A DNA stretch of 64,000 nt from Iris pallida (lineage: Eukaryota; Streptophyta; Magnoliopsida; Asparagales; Iridaceae). The translations under genes were made by a program, and so were the position numbers. How positions within the stretch are numbered: the first letter of the stretch is position 1; every line of letters begins with the position of its first letter. The stretch is from assembly GCA_029216955.1 (NCBI GenBank), contig JANAVB010002199.1:10214271-10278270 (forward strand), in the 5' to 3' direction. The notes under the pieces are model-generated. The model did no database searches. It worked only from the letters and a program-made list of their open reading frames with translations, and had not been told where the DNA came from. This document shows positions 45,390 through 60,489 of the stretch, piece after piece.

Positions 45390-47254
45390 CTAAAAAAATA
45401 GAGAAGGAAACTTTTCCCTCATCTCGGACTCAAGCTCCCAGGTCGACTCCTCGATCGCATGGTTCTTTCAGAGCACGTGAACGAGAAGGATGGCATGGTT
45501 TCGAAACAATCTATTCTTGTACTCCAAGATTTGCACAGGCTCTTCAACATACGATAAGTCTGCCTGCAGATTCAGCTGATCAAAATCTACCACATGGCTC
45601 GGATCATATACGTACTTTCGTAAGCGAAAGACGTGGAAGATATCGTGCACATCCGTTAGTGCTGGCAGTAATATAATCTGGTAAGCTACTGGGGCTATTC
45701 GCTTCAATATTTCGAAAGGACCGACAAATCTTAGACTCAATTTTTTTATAGCTCCAAATCTCATGACTCCTCTCATAGGCGTTACTTTCAGAAACACGTG
45801 ATCGCCTTTCGGAAATTCAAGCGATCGTCGGTGAGTGTCGGCATAGCTTTTTTGCCGACTTTGTGCTATCTTTAATCTCTCTTGTATAAACTTAACTTTT
45901 TGTACAGTCTGCTCCACCAGTTCCGGGCCGAGTATCTGCCATTTTCTGACTTCATCCCAGCAAATGTACAATCTGCACTTTTGGCCGTACAAAGCCTCAT
46001 ATGGTGCCATTTGGATGCTGGACTGATGCTATTGTTATATAAAAATTCGGCCAACGGTAGTTGAATATTCCAGCTTGACTTCAAATTGATTGCACAGAGG
46101 CATAACATGTCTTCGAGAATCTGATTTACCCGCTCTGTTTGGCCATCGGTCTGAGGATGATATATTGAACTAAACTTCAACTTGGTCCCATTGCTGACTG
46201 AAGACTGCACCAGAAGCGTGACACAAATCGTCCATCCCGATCTGAGATAATGGATACTGGAATCCCGTGCAGTCGAACTATTTTATTAAGATAGATCTGA
46301 GCAAGGCGATCGACACTCCAAATGACTTTAATGGCAATAAAGTACTTTGACTGGCTTAATCGATCGACGATGACCCAGATGACATATTCTCCCGCTGCGT
46401 CTTCGGTAGGCCAATAACAAAGTCCATAGTGATATGATCATATTTTCATTCTAGAATGGCAAGGTTCTGCATCTCCCCGTTCGGTCGCTGGTGCTCAGCT
46501 TTAACCTGCTGACAAGCCATACATTGTGACATAAAGAGTGTCACATCTCTCTTTATTTTGTGCCACCAAAAGACAATACGGAGGTCCTTATACATCTTGG
46601 TGCTACCAGGATGGAAGAAATATTTTGTATAATGCGCTTCCGACATTATCTTCTTTATGATCTCTGGATTATCCGGGACACATAGCCTGCCCTTCACTCG
46701 CAACGTTCCCGACTCATCCTCTGCAAAGTCAGACGCCTTGCCTGTTGATATCAGCTTTCGCATCTTCTCCAGGTATAGGTCATCTTTCTGAGCATATTTG
46801 ATCTTTTCTAATAGTCTCGATTCTAGCCGCAATTGTGTCAGCTGTGCGCCCACAAATTAAACTCGAAGTTCTATGCACATTCCTTCCAAGTCGCACAGCA
46901 GTCGACTGTTGATGGATAGTGAAGCTATGTACTTCCAACTTAGTGCATCCACCACAACATTCCCCATGCCCGACGTATAGTCGATCGACAAGTCGAAGTC
47001 TTTAATCAATTCCAGCCATCGCTTCTACCGCAAATTCAGTTCTTTCTAGGTAAAGAGGTACTTGAGGCTCTTGTGGTCCGTATAAATACTGTATGCTACG
47101 CCATAAAGATAGTGACGTCACAATTTCAATGCGAACACAATTGTCGCTAATTCTAGGTCATGAGTGGAATAGTTTCTTCTCATGCGGCTTTAGCTGTCTG
47201 GAAGCAAAAGATATCACCTTATCCTGTTACATGAGCACACACCCCAACCCCTGG
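45390..47254 (-). pseudogene. Pol C-terminal half of gypsy element Y
   Basis: From right to left: RNase H (GLGCVLM near 47250, SFASRQLK near 47190), integrase zinc region (HPGSTKMYKDL...CMACQQ, 46620-46490), integrase core fragments ([19 protein letters not shown] near 46170; MAPYEALYGQKCR at 46010) and the chromodomain-like end (LRKYVYDPSHVVDFDQL near 45620; EESTWELESEMREKFPSLFF to TAG at 45390). A conserved Trp before KNHAIEESTW is TGA here. Several frameshifts; not functional. Confidence 0.8.
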
Positions 47255-48289
47255 TGTCAAATCTCTATTTTAAAATATAGGTATATGACTGTATTTCGTA
47301 TTTGAGCAATTTATAATTTTTATATTTGATTTAAATTTTATTTATTTTTCTGATTTGGATTGGCCTTAATTGTTTAGGCCTGACATTTGGTTGTTTCTTC
47401 TATTGAATGCTATCAATATTATTTTATTATTATTATTGGAGATAATATGGTTAGCTTCTATTATTAGTATTGTTCCCATTATTGTTATTGCTATTATCAT
47501 TATCCTTATTTTTTTTCTATTCCTATAAAATTAAGCCCAAACCCTAACCCACGCTCTTCTCTCCCTCACTCCCCTCTCAGCCGCCAGCTCTCTTTCCCTC
47601 CAAAAAAACTAACCCTAACCCTAAGCCTCTCTCCGCCGCCCCTTAGCTCACTCTCTCTAAGCTCTCTGTCATGAGCCCCCTCTATCCTTACTTCCCTCTC
47701 CCTCATGATCTCTCTCTGCTCTCCACTCTCTTCTCTTCCTCCTTACTCTCCCCCGATCTTCCCCTCTCTTCTTCCGCTCTTCCTCGGCCCAGCCACCACC
47801 GCAACCGGCGCCACACCCCCCATGGCTGCCTCCTCCTCGGGCTTCCTCCCCTCCATGGCTGCCTCCTCCACGAGCTTCTTCCTCCCCTGACCGTCAGCTC
47901 CCATCATCTCTGCCACCACCACTTTGTCAGCACCACGGCCGCCCCCTTCTCTGCCTGCTCTACCATCACCATCTATGGCTGCCGCAACCACCAGCACCAC
48001 CATTATCGTTACTTTTACCATTACCTCTGCCTCTAGCCTCCACTCCCGTCGCTGCTGTCGTTCGTCCCCTCTGCCGGGGCCCGATCGACCCCGGTGAGCT
48101 CCTCCTTCGTGCCTCTCCCTCTTCTCTTCTGTCCGGTGAGCCGTCGATCTTCGCTGGCCGTGCCAACCTCGAGTGGCGGGACGCCTATAGGCCCCGTGCT
48201 GCTCGAACAGCGAACCGGCCTTGGGCAGCATGTTCCCCGGGATACGTGCCTTGGGTCACGTGCACTCGATTCGTGTGTTCCCTCGTTTC

Positions 48290-48900
48290 TCGTGCTTCTT
48301 GAGATGTGTGCCTCGATTTGTATGCCGTCTCGTTTTTCATGCTACTTCGATCCACGTACTATTTTAGGCAGTGGGATGCCTCGAGCCTTGCGTTGCGTCG
48401 GGCACCATGCTATCTTGATTTATGTGCTACCTCGTTTTCTGTGCCTCAACCTTTGTGCCCATCTTAATTTTTGTGTCGTACCGATTTGCGTGCTGCATCG
48501 ATTTGCGTCCCACCTTGAACTCTGTGTCTCATTGATTTATGTAATCGTACTAATTTATATGCCGTATTGAATTGTGTGTCACATTGTATCTTGTACTGCC
48601 TCGGTTTACATGCGTGCCTCGATTTATGTGTCACGATGATTCGTACGCCATCTCGATATTCACGATCCCTCGATCTATGTGCATGTCTCGATTTACGTGC
48701 ATGTCTCGTTCCTGTTCACCTCGATATTCGTTCCATCTTGATCTCGTATCGGTCTACGTGTGTATCTCGATTTGTATGCATTTTATGTTTTTCGCTCGCC
48801 TCGATCTTTGCATCATCTCGATTGTCGTACTCGTCTCGATGCACGTACGCGTCTTGGTTTGCGTGTCCGTATCGATCCTGTGCCTCAGTTTTTGTGTTGG
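48290..48900. repeat. Diverged tandem repeat, unit about 21-24 bp
   Basis: Many imperfect copies of a TGCCTCGATTTATGTG-like unit in a row. Inside LTR Z1. Period varies, so it is old. Confidence 0.55.
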
Positions 48901-49440
48901 ATCCCTGTTGCTGCTTGCGGGACCTAGACGGCATAGCCTCCTGCCATCCATCGTGATTTCTATTATTATTTTAATATATTATTCTAATGATTGTTTATTG
49001 TGTGTTCTGAGGACTTCGATGGACGTGCTACCTTGGATCGCCGAAGACCTACTTACCTAGCTGAGCCCTCTAGGCAAGTATCCCTTGCTTATCGACGGCT
49101 CTTGCCCTCTCTCCTGGATTTGATTTAATTAATTGTACTTGTACTTGTATAACCATGATTAGTGTAGCTTAGAAGTAGAACTGCCATGATGATAACTTAG
49201 GATAGCTTGGTTCGATACCGATTTTCGACCGTATCGGACAACTCGGATGGGTCATCCACACCTCCGAGGACACGAGCACGACTCACATGTATGGATTGTT
49301 TCCATATGCCCCGTGTCCGACTCGCGGTCGGGTAACGGCTTGGCTAACTGCTTCTATGACTTTGCTTGTGGCTTGGATATGACTGTGGGTCTGTGATGCG
49401 CCCTGTGTGGCGGTTCTGTTGCATGTGTTGGCTTGGCTTC

Positions 49441-49562
49441 CAGTATGCATCGTAGTGCTGCTGGAGGCCGAGACTTAGTGTTCTCGTCTACGATTTAGTT
49501 TCCAGTATGCATTGTAGTGCTGCTGGAACCCGGGACTTAGTATTCTTGGTCTGCGATTCTGC
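49441..49562. repeat. 62-bp direct duplication
   Basis: Two copies of CAGTATGCATYGTAGTGCTG and following sequence, starting at 49441 and 49503, with a few mismatches. Confidence 0.7.
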
Positions 49563-50283
49563 GGCGGGTTGCGCCGAGTGGATTTAGTCCAAATTCTCTG
49601 GGAGCTCCCGTCCAGAATACAAAGGAGACTCTGCCAATTTTTTTCTAGAATTTTCGATCGAAAATTTGGTTCGAAGAGTTGGCCATAACTGTTCCTTTGG
49701 TTTGTTGAACCAGTCTCATACGCATTTATTGTGGTAGTTTGTACCTGATTCTAGTACTTGCTAGGTAGACTCCTGACTAGACTAGTCGCCTAGCTCTTGA
49801 CCTGTCTTATCCGTCGGATAGCGTGAGGAGCGCGGTTCCACTCGAAAGATGGTCTGCAACCCTGGTCCTTGTTTGGTTTAAGGGTTGTGGATTTGCTCCA
49901 GAGCAGTCCATGTAATCCTTACCATTTTTTGGCGACATTAATTAGTAGATTCTTGTCCCCTGGCCGTCCTTTTTAGGAGTTATCCTAGTTTAGCCAGATA
50001 GGGCTATCAGTTGCCCTATGTATCGGGATTTATGACTTGGATATGTTTGAGGATTGAGTATTATTGAGAGTATGATTCTGGGATCTTGATTTGGTAGACT
50101 AACGTGGATTCTTGGATAGTAATGTAATTTCTTGTTCGATGTTCTAATTCGATCGGGCATGACTATGTGGATTCTTGGATTTTGATGATCGTGAATGTTT
50201 CGCGAAACGAGGAGAATATCGAAGGCATTCCTATATGACTTTTTACTCGACTTCTCAAACGCCCAAAACCTGGGTTGATTGCT

Positions 50284-52128
50284 GTCACCTCCATTTTTTG
50301 TATACGTATTTCCAGTATACGTGTACGGATCATGTCCAGTATTTTTACTTGTCTTGTCTTGCTAGCTAATTCTTGGTTTAATCTTGTTTAGATTCATCAT
50401 GGCATGTCATGGTTTAACTTGGTTTATTTTGGGTTGGCTTGGTTTATTCTATGGTTCAATATGTTAACCCCCTACCTACCACCATCTCCATTTATAAACC
50501 CCATTCTCTCTCCTCTTTACTCTTCATTTATTACTTCTTCTTCTTCCTCTTAACTTCTCCACCTACCAAGAGAAGCTTAGCCAAGTGCAACTTGCTTCAT
50601 GGAGGAACTCCATTTTTTTTATTGTTCCATCTTCCTCCTCACAAGAATCTAAGATACTTTAGTACTTAGCATTTTCAATTTCCATGGTTAATTTCTTGTA
50701 GATCTAGTTTTGATGTATTTTCAAATGTCAAGAGTTTTGATCTATCAAACTTGCATATTTTTGAAAACCAATAGTTCCATGTTGTAGAGAATTTTATTTT
50801 ACCCTAAATTGATTTATGGAAGTCTGGATTTGGGCTCATATTGTAGATTGGGTGGAGCATGGAAGCCATGGTATTTTCCATGAACTTTTCCTCAGTTGGA
50901 GGTGATGCAAGTGCTGACTTGCACTAATCTGGCCGCATAAGACCATTATGGCCGCATGAGACTAATTGGGCCGCATGAGACCAATCAGCTGGCCGCATGG
51001 GACTAATCTGGACGCATAAGACCATTCTGGCCGCATAAGACCATTTTGAGCCGCATGGGACTAATCTGGCCGCATAAGACCATTCTGGCCGCATGAGACT
51101 AATTGGGCCGTATGGGACCAATCAGCTGGCCGCATGAGACTAATCTGGCCGCATAAGACCATTCTGGCCGCATAAGACCATTTTGAGCCGCATGGGACCA
51201 ATCAGCTGGCCGCATGGGATTAATCTGGCCGCATGGGACTAATCTGGCCGCATAAGACCATTCTGGCTGTATGAGACCATTTTGAGCCGTATGGGATCAA
51301 TCAGCTGGCCGCATGGGACTAATCTGGCCGTATAAGACCATTATGGCCGTATGAGACCATTTTGAGCCGCATGGGACCAATCAGCTGGCCGTATGGGACT
51401 AATATGGCCGCATGAGACCATTTTGGGCCGCATGAGACCAATCGGGCCGCATGGACCACTCTGGGCCGCATGATAATTCATGCGCCCTGGCCACATAGCC
51501 TTCCATCAGCCCCTTGCATTCTTTGCCGTGTTAGTTGCCTTATTTTAATAGCCCTTGTGTAACTTGGATTTTTTTTGATTATAATGCTAGTACCATGTTA
51601 ATTTTGAACTTCTCTATGAACATGACAAGATATGTTATATGGCTTAGCATGATACTACTCGATAGTGGCCTGTTAAGGCGCACTCCTGACAAGTAACACG
51701 TAACAAGTAACATGACATGATTGTGGTCCGTCGTGGCGCACTCTTGACAAGTAAGTTTGACATGTAATCTTGAATGCTGTTGCGACGGCTATCTCAACTT
51801 GCTAGTAAATTCTCATCCTGACACCGTGGGTGTTTGTATTGAATGTGCTTGTATAAGCTACCAGTCTTATCTCGCATCATGTCTAGGACATGTATCCCTG
51901 GTTACTGCGGTCAGGGATTCATACCGAATCTGACTAGGTTAATAACTAGATTGATCAAGTAGAGCATATAGAGAGGTATTCCGGCTACAAGCAATCCCGT
52001 TATCTGGACGTCTTCCTTGATGGACTTGCAGCCTGCCGACGAGTAGGACACATTTCCAGCTCACTGTCATGTAGGGCACTTATGAAACGATTATTATGCA
52101 CACTGTCATGTGTTGCACCCAAGTCACC
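50284..52128 (+). repeat. Plus-strand gypsy-type LTR Z2, left part
   Basis: Starts TGTCACCTCCATTTTTTG, with TTTATAAACC near 50491 and a CT-rich leader. Blocks such as CTCCACCTACCAA (about 50558) and CCATGTTGTAGAGAATTTTATTTTACCC (as split text; about 50777-50804) match the element-strand LTR of gypsy element 1, so it is a related family in the opposite orientation. It contains a 20-bp tandem array and is cut at 52128 by gypsy element 2; it resumes at 63815. Confidence 0.55.
50931..51475. repeat. 20-bp tandem array (about 28 copies)
   Basis: Units of the type CTGGCCGCATGAGACTAAT, three per 60 bp over about 545 bp. Variants alternate (CATAAGACCATT, CATGGGACCAAT with CAG) in a loose higher-order pattern of several units. 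Same relative place in its LTR as the 69-bp repeats in the LTR of gypsy element 1. Confidence 0.9.
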
Positions 52129-55479
<3,351 letters not shown>

Positions 55480-55500
55480 AGTCTTCCCTCCTTGAAAAAT
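55480..55500 (-). promoter_or_regulatory. Polypurine tract of gypsy element 2
   Basis: On the minus strand CAAGGAGGGAAGACT directly precedes the 3' LTR start TGTAAGCCCC. Confidence 0.87.
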
Positions 55501-55604
55501 TTCGTCCTCGAAATTCACAAGGATTGAAGACCCGACAATATTCTAACATAGCAAGCAATGAACCAAAAAGACTAAGGCTGCGATCGAAACTAACCTCTAA
55601 GGTA

Positions 55605-58600
55605 TCAAGCGGGAACGGATGGTTCCCTCGCAGCGGTTGGATCGAACAAGTAAGGGAATCTCTCCCTCATGTCCGACTCCCTCTCCCAAGTAGATTCACC
55701 TGGGGAGTGACGGCTCCAAGCTACTCGCACTAGGGGTATAACCTTGTTCCTCAGCCTCTTCTCTCTCCGGTCTAATATCTCCACTGGCTGCTCAGAAACT
55801 GTAAGGCTCGGTCCGACCTCTAACTCTGAATGATCTAGCACATGACTGGGGTCTGGAACATATCTCCTCAGCTGAGATACGTGAAAGATATCGTGAACTC
55901 CTGCTAGGTTGGGTGGAAGTGCAACCCTGTAAGCTACCTCTCCGATCCTGCCAAGCACCTCGAACGGCCCGATGTATCTGGGGCTCAGCTTCCCTCCTCG
56001 TCCGAACCGGATCGTCCCTCTAGTAGGTGATATCTTCACTAGCACCATATCACCGTCTGCGAACTCCATCGGCCTGCGACTAGCATCAGCCCAGTATTTC
56101 TGCCTGTCCTGAGCTACTCTGAGCCTGTCTCTGATCATCCCGACTTTCTCTGCTGCATCCGTGATCATCTCGGGCCCAAGCATAACTCTGTCTCCGACAT
56201 CATCCCAAAAGAGCGGTGTCCGGCATCGTCGTCCATATAGCGCCTCGAAAAGAGACATATCTATACTGGCCTGGTAGCTGTTGTTGTATGAAAACTCTAC
56301 CAAGTGCAGATGGCTCTCCCATGATCCTCCGAAGTCCAGCACGCAAGTCCTCAGCATATCCTCCAGCGTCTGTATCGTCCTCTCGGACTGCCCATCTGTC
56401 TGCGGGTGGTACGCCGTACTGAACTTGAGCCTACTGCCCAACTCCTCCTACAAGCTCCTCCAGTAGTGGGATGTGAATCTACTGTCTCTGTCTGACACGA
56501 TGCTCACCGGCACTCCGTGTAGGCGAACTATCTGCTGCATGTATAGCTCCGCCAACTTCTCGGTGGAAAGCCCCACCTTGAAGGGTATGAAGTGCGCACA
56601 CTTCGTCAGCCTGTCTACGATGACCCAGATGGCATCCTTCCCTCCTTGGGAACGAGGAAGCCCTGAAACGAAGTCCATCGTAATATGTTCCTACTTTCAC
56701 TCGGGAATGGGTAACGGCTGCAACAAACCAGCTGGCCTCTGGCGCTCCGCCTTGACCTGCTGGCAAACTAGGCATCTCGAGATGAAACGTGATACATCCC
56801 TCTTCATCCCGTGCCACCAAAGATGTTCCCGCAAGTCACGGTACATCTTGTTAGCACCAGGGTGAATAGAATATCTCGATTGGTGCGCCTCCTGCAAGAC
56901 TGCCTCTACCAGCTCTCCCTTCGGCACGCACAATCGGTTGCCATGCCTCAGGGATCCATCCTCCGCTATAGTGAAGTCATCCAGCAATCCAGCTAACGCC
57001 TGGGGTCGAAGTCTGCGAAGACTCTCATCTGTAGACTGTGCCTCCCGGATCTGCTCCATCAAACCTGACTGAATGTCAAGCGCCATCATCTGTATCACTG
57101 ATCCTGGCCGAACTAGCTCAATATCGAGCTTCTCCAGATCCTCCCGCAAATGCCGATCAATTATCAGGTACCATGCCATCGGATGCCTGCTTAGCACATC
57201 CGCCACCACATTTGCCTTCCCGGGGTGATACTGTAAATCGATGTTGAAGTCCTTCATCAACTCCAACCATCGTCTTTGCCTCATGTTCAGCTCTTTCTGC
57301 GTGAACACATACTTCAAGCTTTTGTGGTCAGTAAAGATTTCCACACGCTCTCCGTATAAGTAATGTTTCCATAACTTGAGTGCAAAGATCTCCGCAGCTA
57401 ACTCTAGGTCATGGGTAGGATAATTCCTCTCATGAGTCCGCAATTGCCTAGATACATAAGCAATTACTTTCCCATGCTGCTGTAGAACACATCCTAGCCC
57501 CTTCCCAGAAGCATCACTGTATATGGTGAAACCTCCAGAACCTGAAGGTAAAGTAAGAACTGGAGCGGTCGTCAGCCTCCTCTTCAGCTCCTCAAATGCC
57601 GCCTGGCAGTCCTCTGACCAGATGTACTCTGCGTCCTTCCGTGTCAGCTTCGTCATGGGTTCAGCTATCCTAGCAAAGTCCTGGACGAACTTTCTGTAAT
57701 AGCCTGCTAAACCCAGAAAGCTCCTGATCTCTGAAACTGACGTCGGAGCCTTCCACGTCTCAACTGCAGCAATCTTCATGGGATCCACCGAGATTCCATC
57801 TCCAGTGACTACATGGCCGAGAAACTCCACTCGGTCTAAAAAGAACTCGCATTTCGGCAATTTGGCAAACAATCTCTCCTGCCTCAGAATCCCCAAAACT
57901 ATCCGCAAGTGCTCTGCATGCTCCTCCGGCGTCTTCGAGTATATCAGGATGTCGTCGATAAACACTACGACGAACTTATCCAGATACTGGTGAAATGTCT
58001 TATTCATCAAGTTCATAAAGACAGCTGGCGCATTTGTGAGACCAAATGGCATCACCAGAAACTCGTACTGCCCGTACTTCGTGTTGAACGCCGTCTTCTG
58101 GATGTCTGCTGGCCTAACCTTCACCTGGTGGTACCCGGATCTCAAGTCTATCCTGGAAAACACCTTTACCCCGCTCAACTGGTCGAACAAATCATCTATC
58201 CTGGGCAGAGGATATTTGTTCTTGATAGTGATGGCATTCAAGGCCCGGTAATCAATACACAACCGGACTGTACCATCCTTCTTAGGCACAAAGAGCACTG
58301 GTGCTCCCCATGGAGAAGCACTGGATCGAATGAAACCCTTTTTCAACAGGTCATCAATCTGCTCTTTCATCTCTATGGCCTCCTTGGGATTCACTCTATA
58401 GCAAGCCTGGGATACTGGTGATGAACCCGGCACTAGATCTATAGTGAACTCCACATCTCTATCAGGCGAAAGTCCTGGAAGATCCTCTGGGAATACATCC
58501 ATAAACTCCCTAATGATAGGGTGTGGCGGTGCTGCGTCCTCGACTGTAGCACAACAGTTCGGCTCTAGACTGATCTCCGGCCCTGTCCTCCTGACACTGA

Positions 58601-60245
58601 ATGGTGCTGTGCCTGGGGGACTGAACTCAATACTACCCTCATGGCAATCTATAGATGCATGGGCATAGCTAAGCCAGTCCATCCCTAATATGATATCATA
58701 ACCGGGGAGCGGCATCACAAAGAATCGCCCTCTGAACTCTCTCCCGGCTATAAAAATAGAACACCTATAGATAGATCTAATAGGCACTGGTCCTCCTCCC
58801 GTCATCACTCTACTAATCTCCGCAGTAGGTGTAGCTACTAGATGATGTTTATGAATAAACTCTAATGATAGGAAGCTATGAGATGCACCAGAATCAAATA
58901 AACATACAGCTAGAAAAGTATGCAAATAAACATGACCTGTGATGACGTCAGCTAAGTAATCCGACTCCGAAACCTGCTCCGGCTCCGGCTTCGGCTCAAC
59001 GGCTAGGCTATAGACCCTCCCCTGAGGTCCCTTCTGCTGCTGCAGATGCTGTCCGAACCTCTGCTACTGAGTCGGGAGCGGTCCTCTAGGCTTCGCTACT
59101 GGGCACTCTCGAATCTGATGGGTGGCAGACCCACAAGCTAAACACTGCTTCAACCTCTTCCTGCAGATGGTGTGATCATGCCCTGGTCTTCCGCAGAAAG
59201 AACATATAGCTCCCCTCTGCTGCTGCTGCTGCTGCCGGGGTCCCGGGGCTCTAACTGGCGGGGTCTGATGATGTGGTGTAGGGGGACGATAAGTCTGCTG
59301 GGGTGGCGTCGGCGCTCTCTGCTGGAAAGCCTGACGCTTGGACGGTCCCTCATGATGTACAGACGCCGGCCTCTTGCATGACAGAAGACGCTCCTCAATA
59401 CTCCGGGCCAACTCTAGGCTCTGGTAGTAGTCAGTCGTACCGTTTGCCACTATAAGAATGCCAATGTCTGGAACTAGACCATGGCAAAACCTACGGGTCA
59501 TCTCCTCTAGATCAGCAACCAGACTAGGAGCAAAACGGCTCAAGCGACTGAACTCTCCCGCATAGTCATCAATAGAACGGTTCCCCTGCTGGATGTTCTG
59601 GAATCGTAGCCCCATGGCTACTCTAGCAGTGGTCGAGAAGAATTTCTTCTTGAACTGGGTCTTGAACTGGTCCCAAGTGGCTCTACCTCTCGCGAACAAC
59701 GGCTCATTCCTGAACCAGACTCCGGCTAAGTCTATTAGCAGAAATCCTGCTACCTCGACCTGAAGGTCATCCGGCATCCTAACTCCCAGAAGCTTCCTCT
59801 CTACAGAATCTAGCCAGTCATCAGCTACTACTATGCCCTCAGTCCCTGAGAACTCCTTGGGATTCAGACCCATGAAGTCCTTGACCGTCCCCGCTCTCTG
59901 CCGTGGCTCTACATGTGGTGGGACCACGGAACGTCCCTCAGAACGCTCCATGCTCTGGCGGAGTAGGGTAGTCTGCTCCTGATGGGTTGTTAGGAACCCC
60001 TGGATCAGTGTGAGCAGCTGGGTCCCGTCGAGAGTGACGGAAGCCTGGGTGGGTATAGTGATAGGGGGTGGTGGAAGTATCGGGTCCTGCTGGGACTGGG
60101 ATGTGGAAGGTGGTATCTGGGTCTGTGGATCTGTGGAGTGGGGGAATGTGGTAGGTGGAGGTGTATCAGTCAACCGGTCAGCTGACTGGATATGAAGGGC
60201 CCCATTCTCGGGGGTAACATACTGGGACGAACGAGTAAGCACCAT
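55605..60245 (-). pseudogene. Gag-pol polyprotein of gypsy element 2, four nonsense codons
   Basis: One frame of 1,547 codons from MVLTRSSQYVTPENG (60245), broken only by TAG 59066-59064, TGA 56699-56697, TAG 56693-56691 and TAG 56450-56448. Gag: NPKEFSGTEGIVVADDWLDS and WDQFKTQFKKKFFS (Retrotrans_gag), then two intact CCHC knuckles CSFCGRPGHDHTIC and CLACGSATHQIREC (about 59205-59105). Protease [12 protein letters not shown] near 58895. [13 protein letters not shown] near 57955. RNase [16 protein letters not shown] near 57515. Integrase zinc region [14 protein letters not shown] near 56770 and core [13 protein letters not shown] near 56490. The end (ILDRREKRLRNKV, GESTWERESDMRERFPYLF) is chromodomain-like. 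The catalytic motifs are intact; only the stops disable it. Confidence 0.94.
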
Positions 60246-60489
60246 CTAAATTACACATAAAAGACTTATAAGGACTTATTTAAAGCAAGTAATCATATGC
60301 AAGAAAATCTAATTATAATAGCAAACATGTGATGTATTTCCTATATTGCAATCCTAGCATTCCTCTAGGTGTTCTAAGCGTCTTTCCTAATGTTGTCTAA
60401 TTACCTTAAGTTCCTAATTGCAGGCATGCTTGGTACAATAACGTAACCAAACAGTTTAGTCAGGACCTGCGTGGGCCACCAAAAAAACA
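60246..60489 (-). other. Leader of gypsy element 2
   Basis: About 244 bp of non-coding DNA between 5' LTR and gag. Contains the candidate primer-binding site 60466-60481. Confidence 0.6.
60466..60481 (-). promoter_or_regulatory. Candidate primer-binding site of gypsy element 2
   Basis: On the minus strand TGGTGGCCCACGCAGG starts 8 nt after the LTR; 15 of 16 bases match the site in gypsy element 1. tRNA unknown to me. Confidence 0.5.

Larger units (their letters stand above)
43598..47254 (-). mobile_element. Gypsy element Y (chromovirus), interrupted
   Basis: 3' LTR (43598-45334) and the last part of pol (45390-47254) on the minus strand. The frame stops abruptly inside RNase H at 47254, where plus-strand LTR sequence starts with TGTCAAATC. 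The missing 5' half is therefore likely to lie beyond the window, not deleted. Pol has several frameshifts. Confidence 0.75.
47255..50283 (+). repeat. Plus-strand gypsy-type LTR Z1 (partial)
   Basis: Starts TGTCAAATCTCTATTTTAAAA, like the element-strand start of other LTRs here, directly at the break in gypsy element Y. A TATAAAAT near 47525 is followed by a CT-rich, GC-rich leader (47560-48130), the standard layout of these long LTRs. Further on it holds a diverged short tandem repeat (48290-48900) and a 62-bp duplication (49441-49562). No LTR end is seen before a second LTR start at 50284. Arg/His-rich frames in the leader are not genes. Confidence 0.5.

Noticed and set aside
47671..49060. 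Several Ser/Leu/Arg/Cys-rich ORFs of 120-160 codons
   Set aside because: They lie in the CT-rich leader and a degenerate repeat of LTR Z1 and overlap in several frames on both strands without domains.
50931..51475. CRISPR array or a protein repeat gene (minus-strand frame of 65 codons)
   Set aside because: It is a 20-bp tandem repeat in an LTR; the open frame is only a by-product of the repeat.
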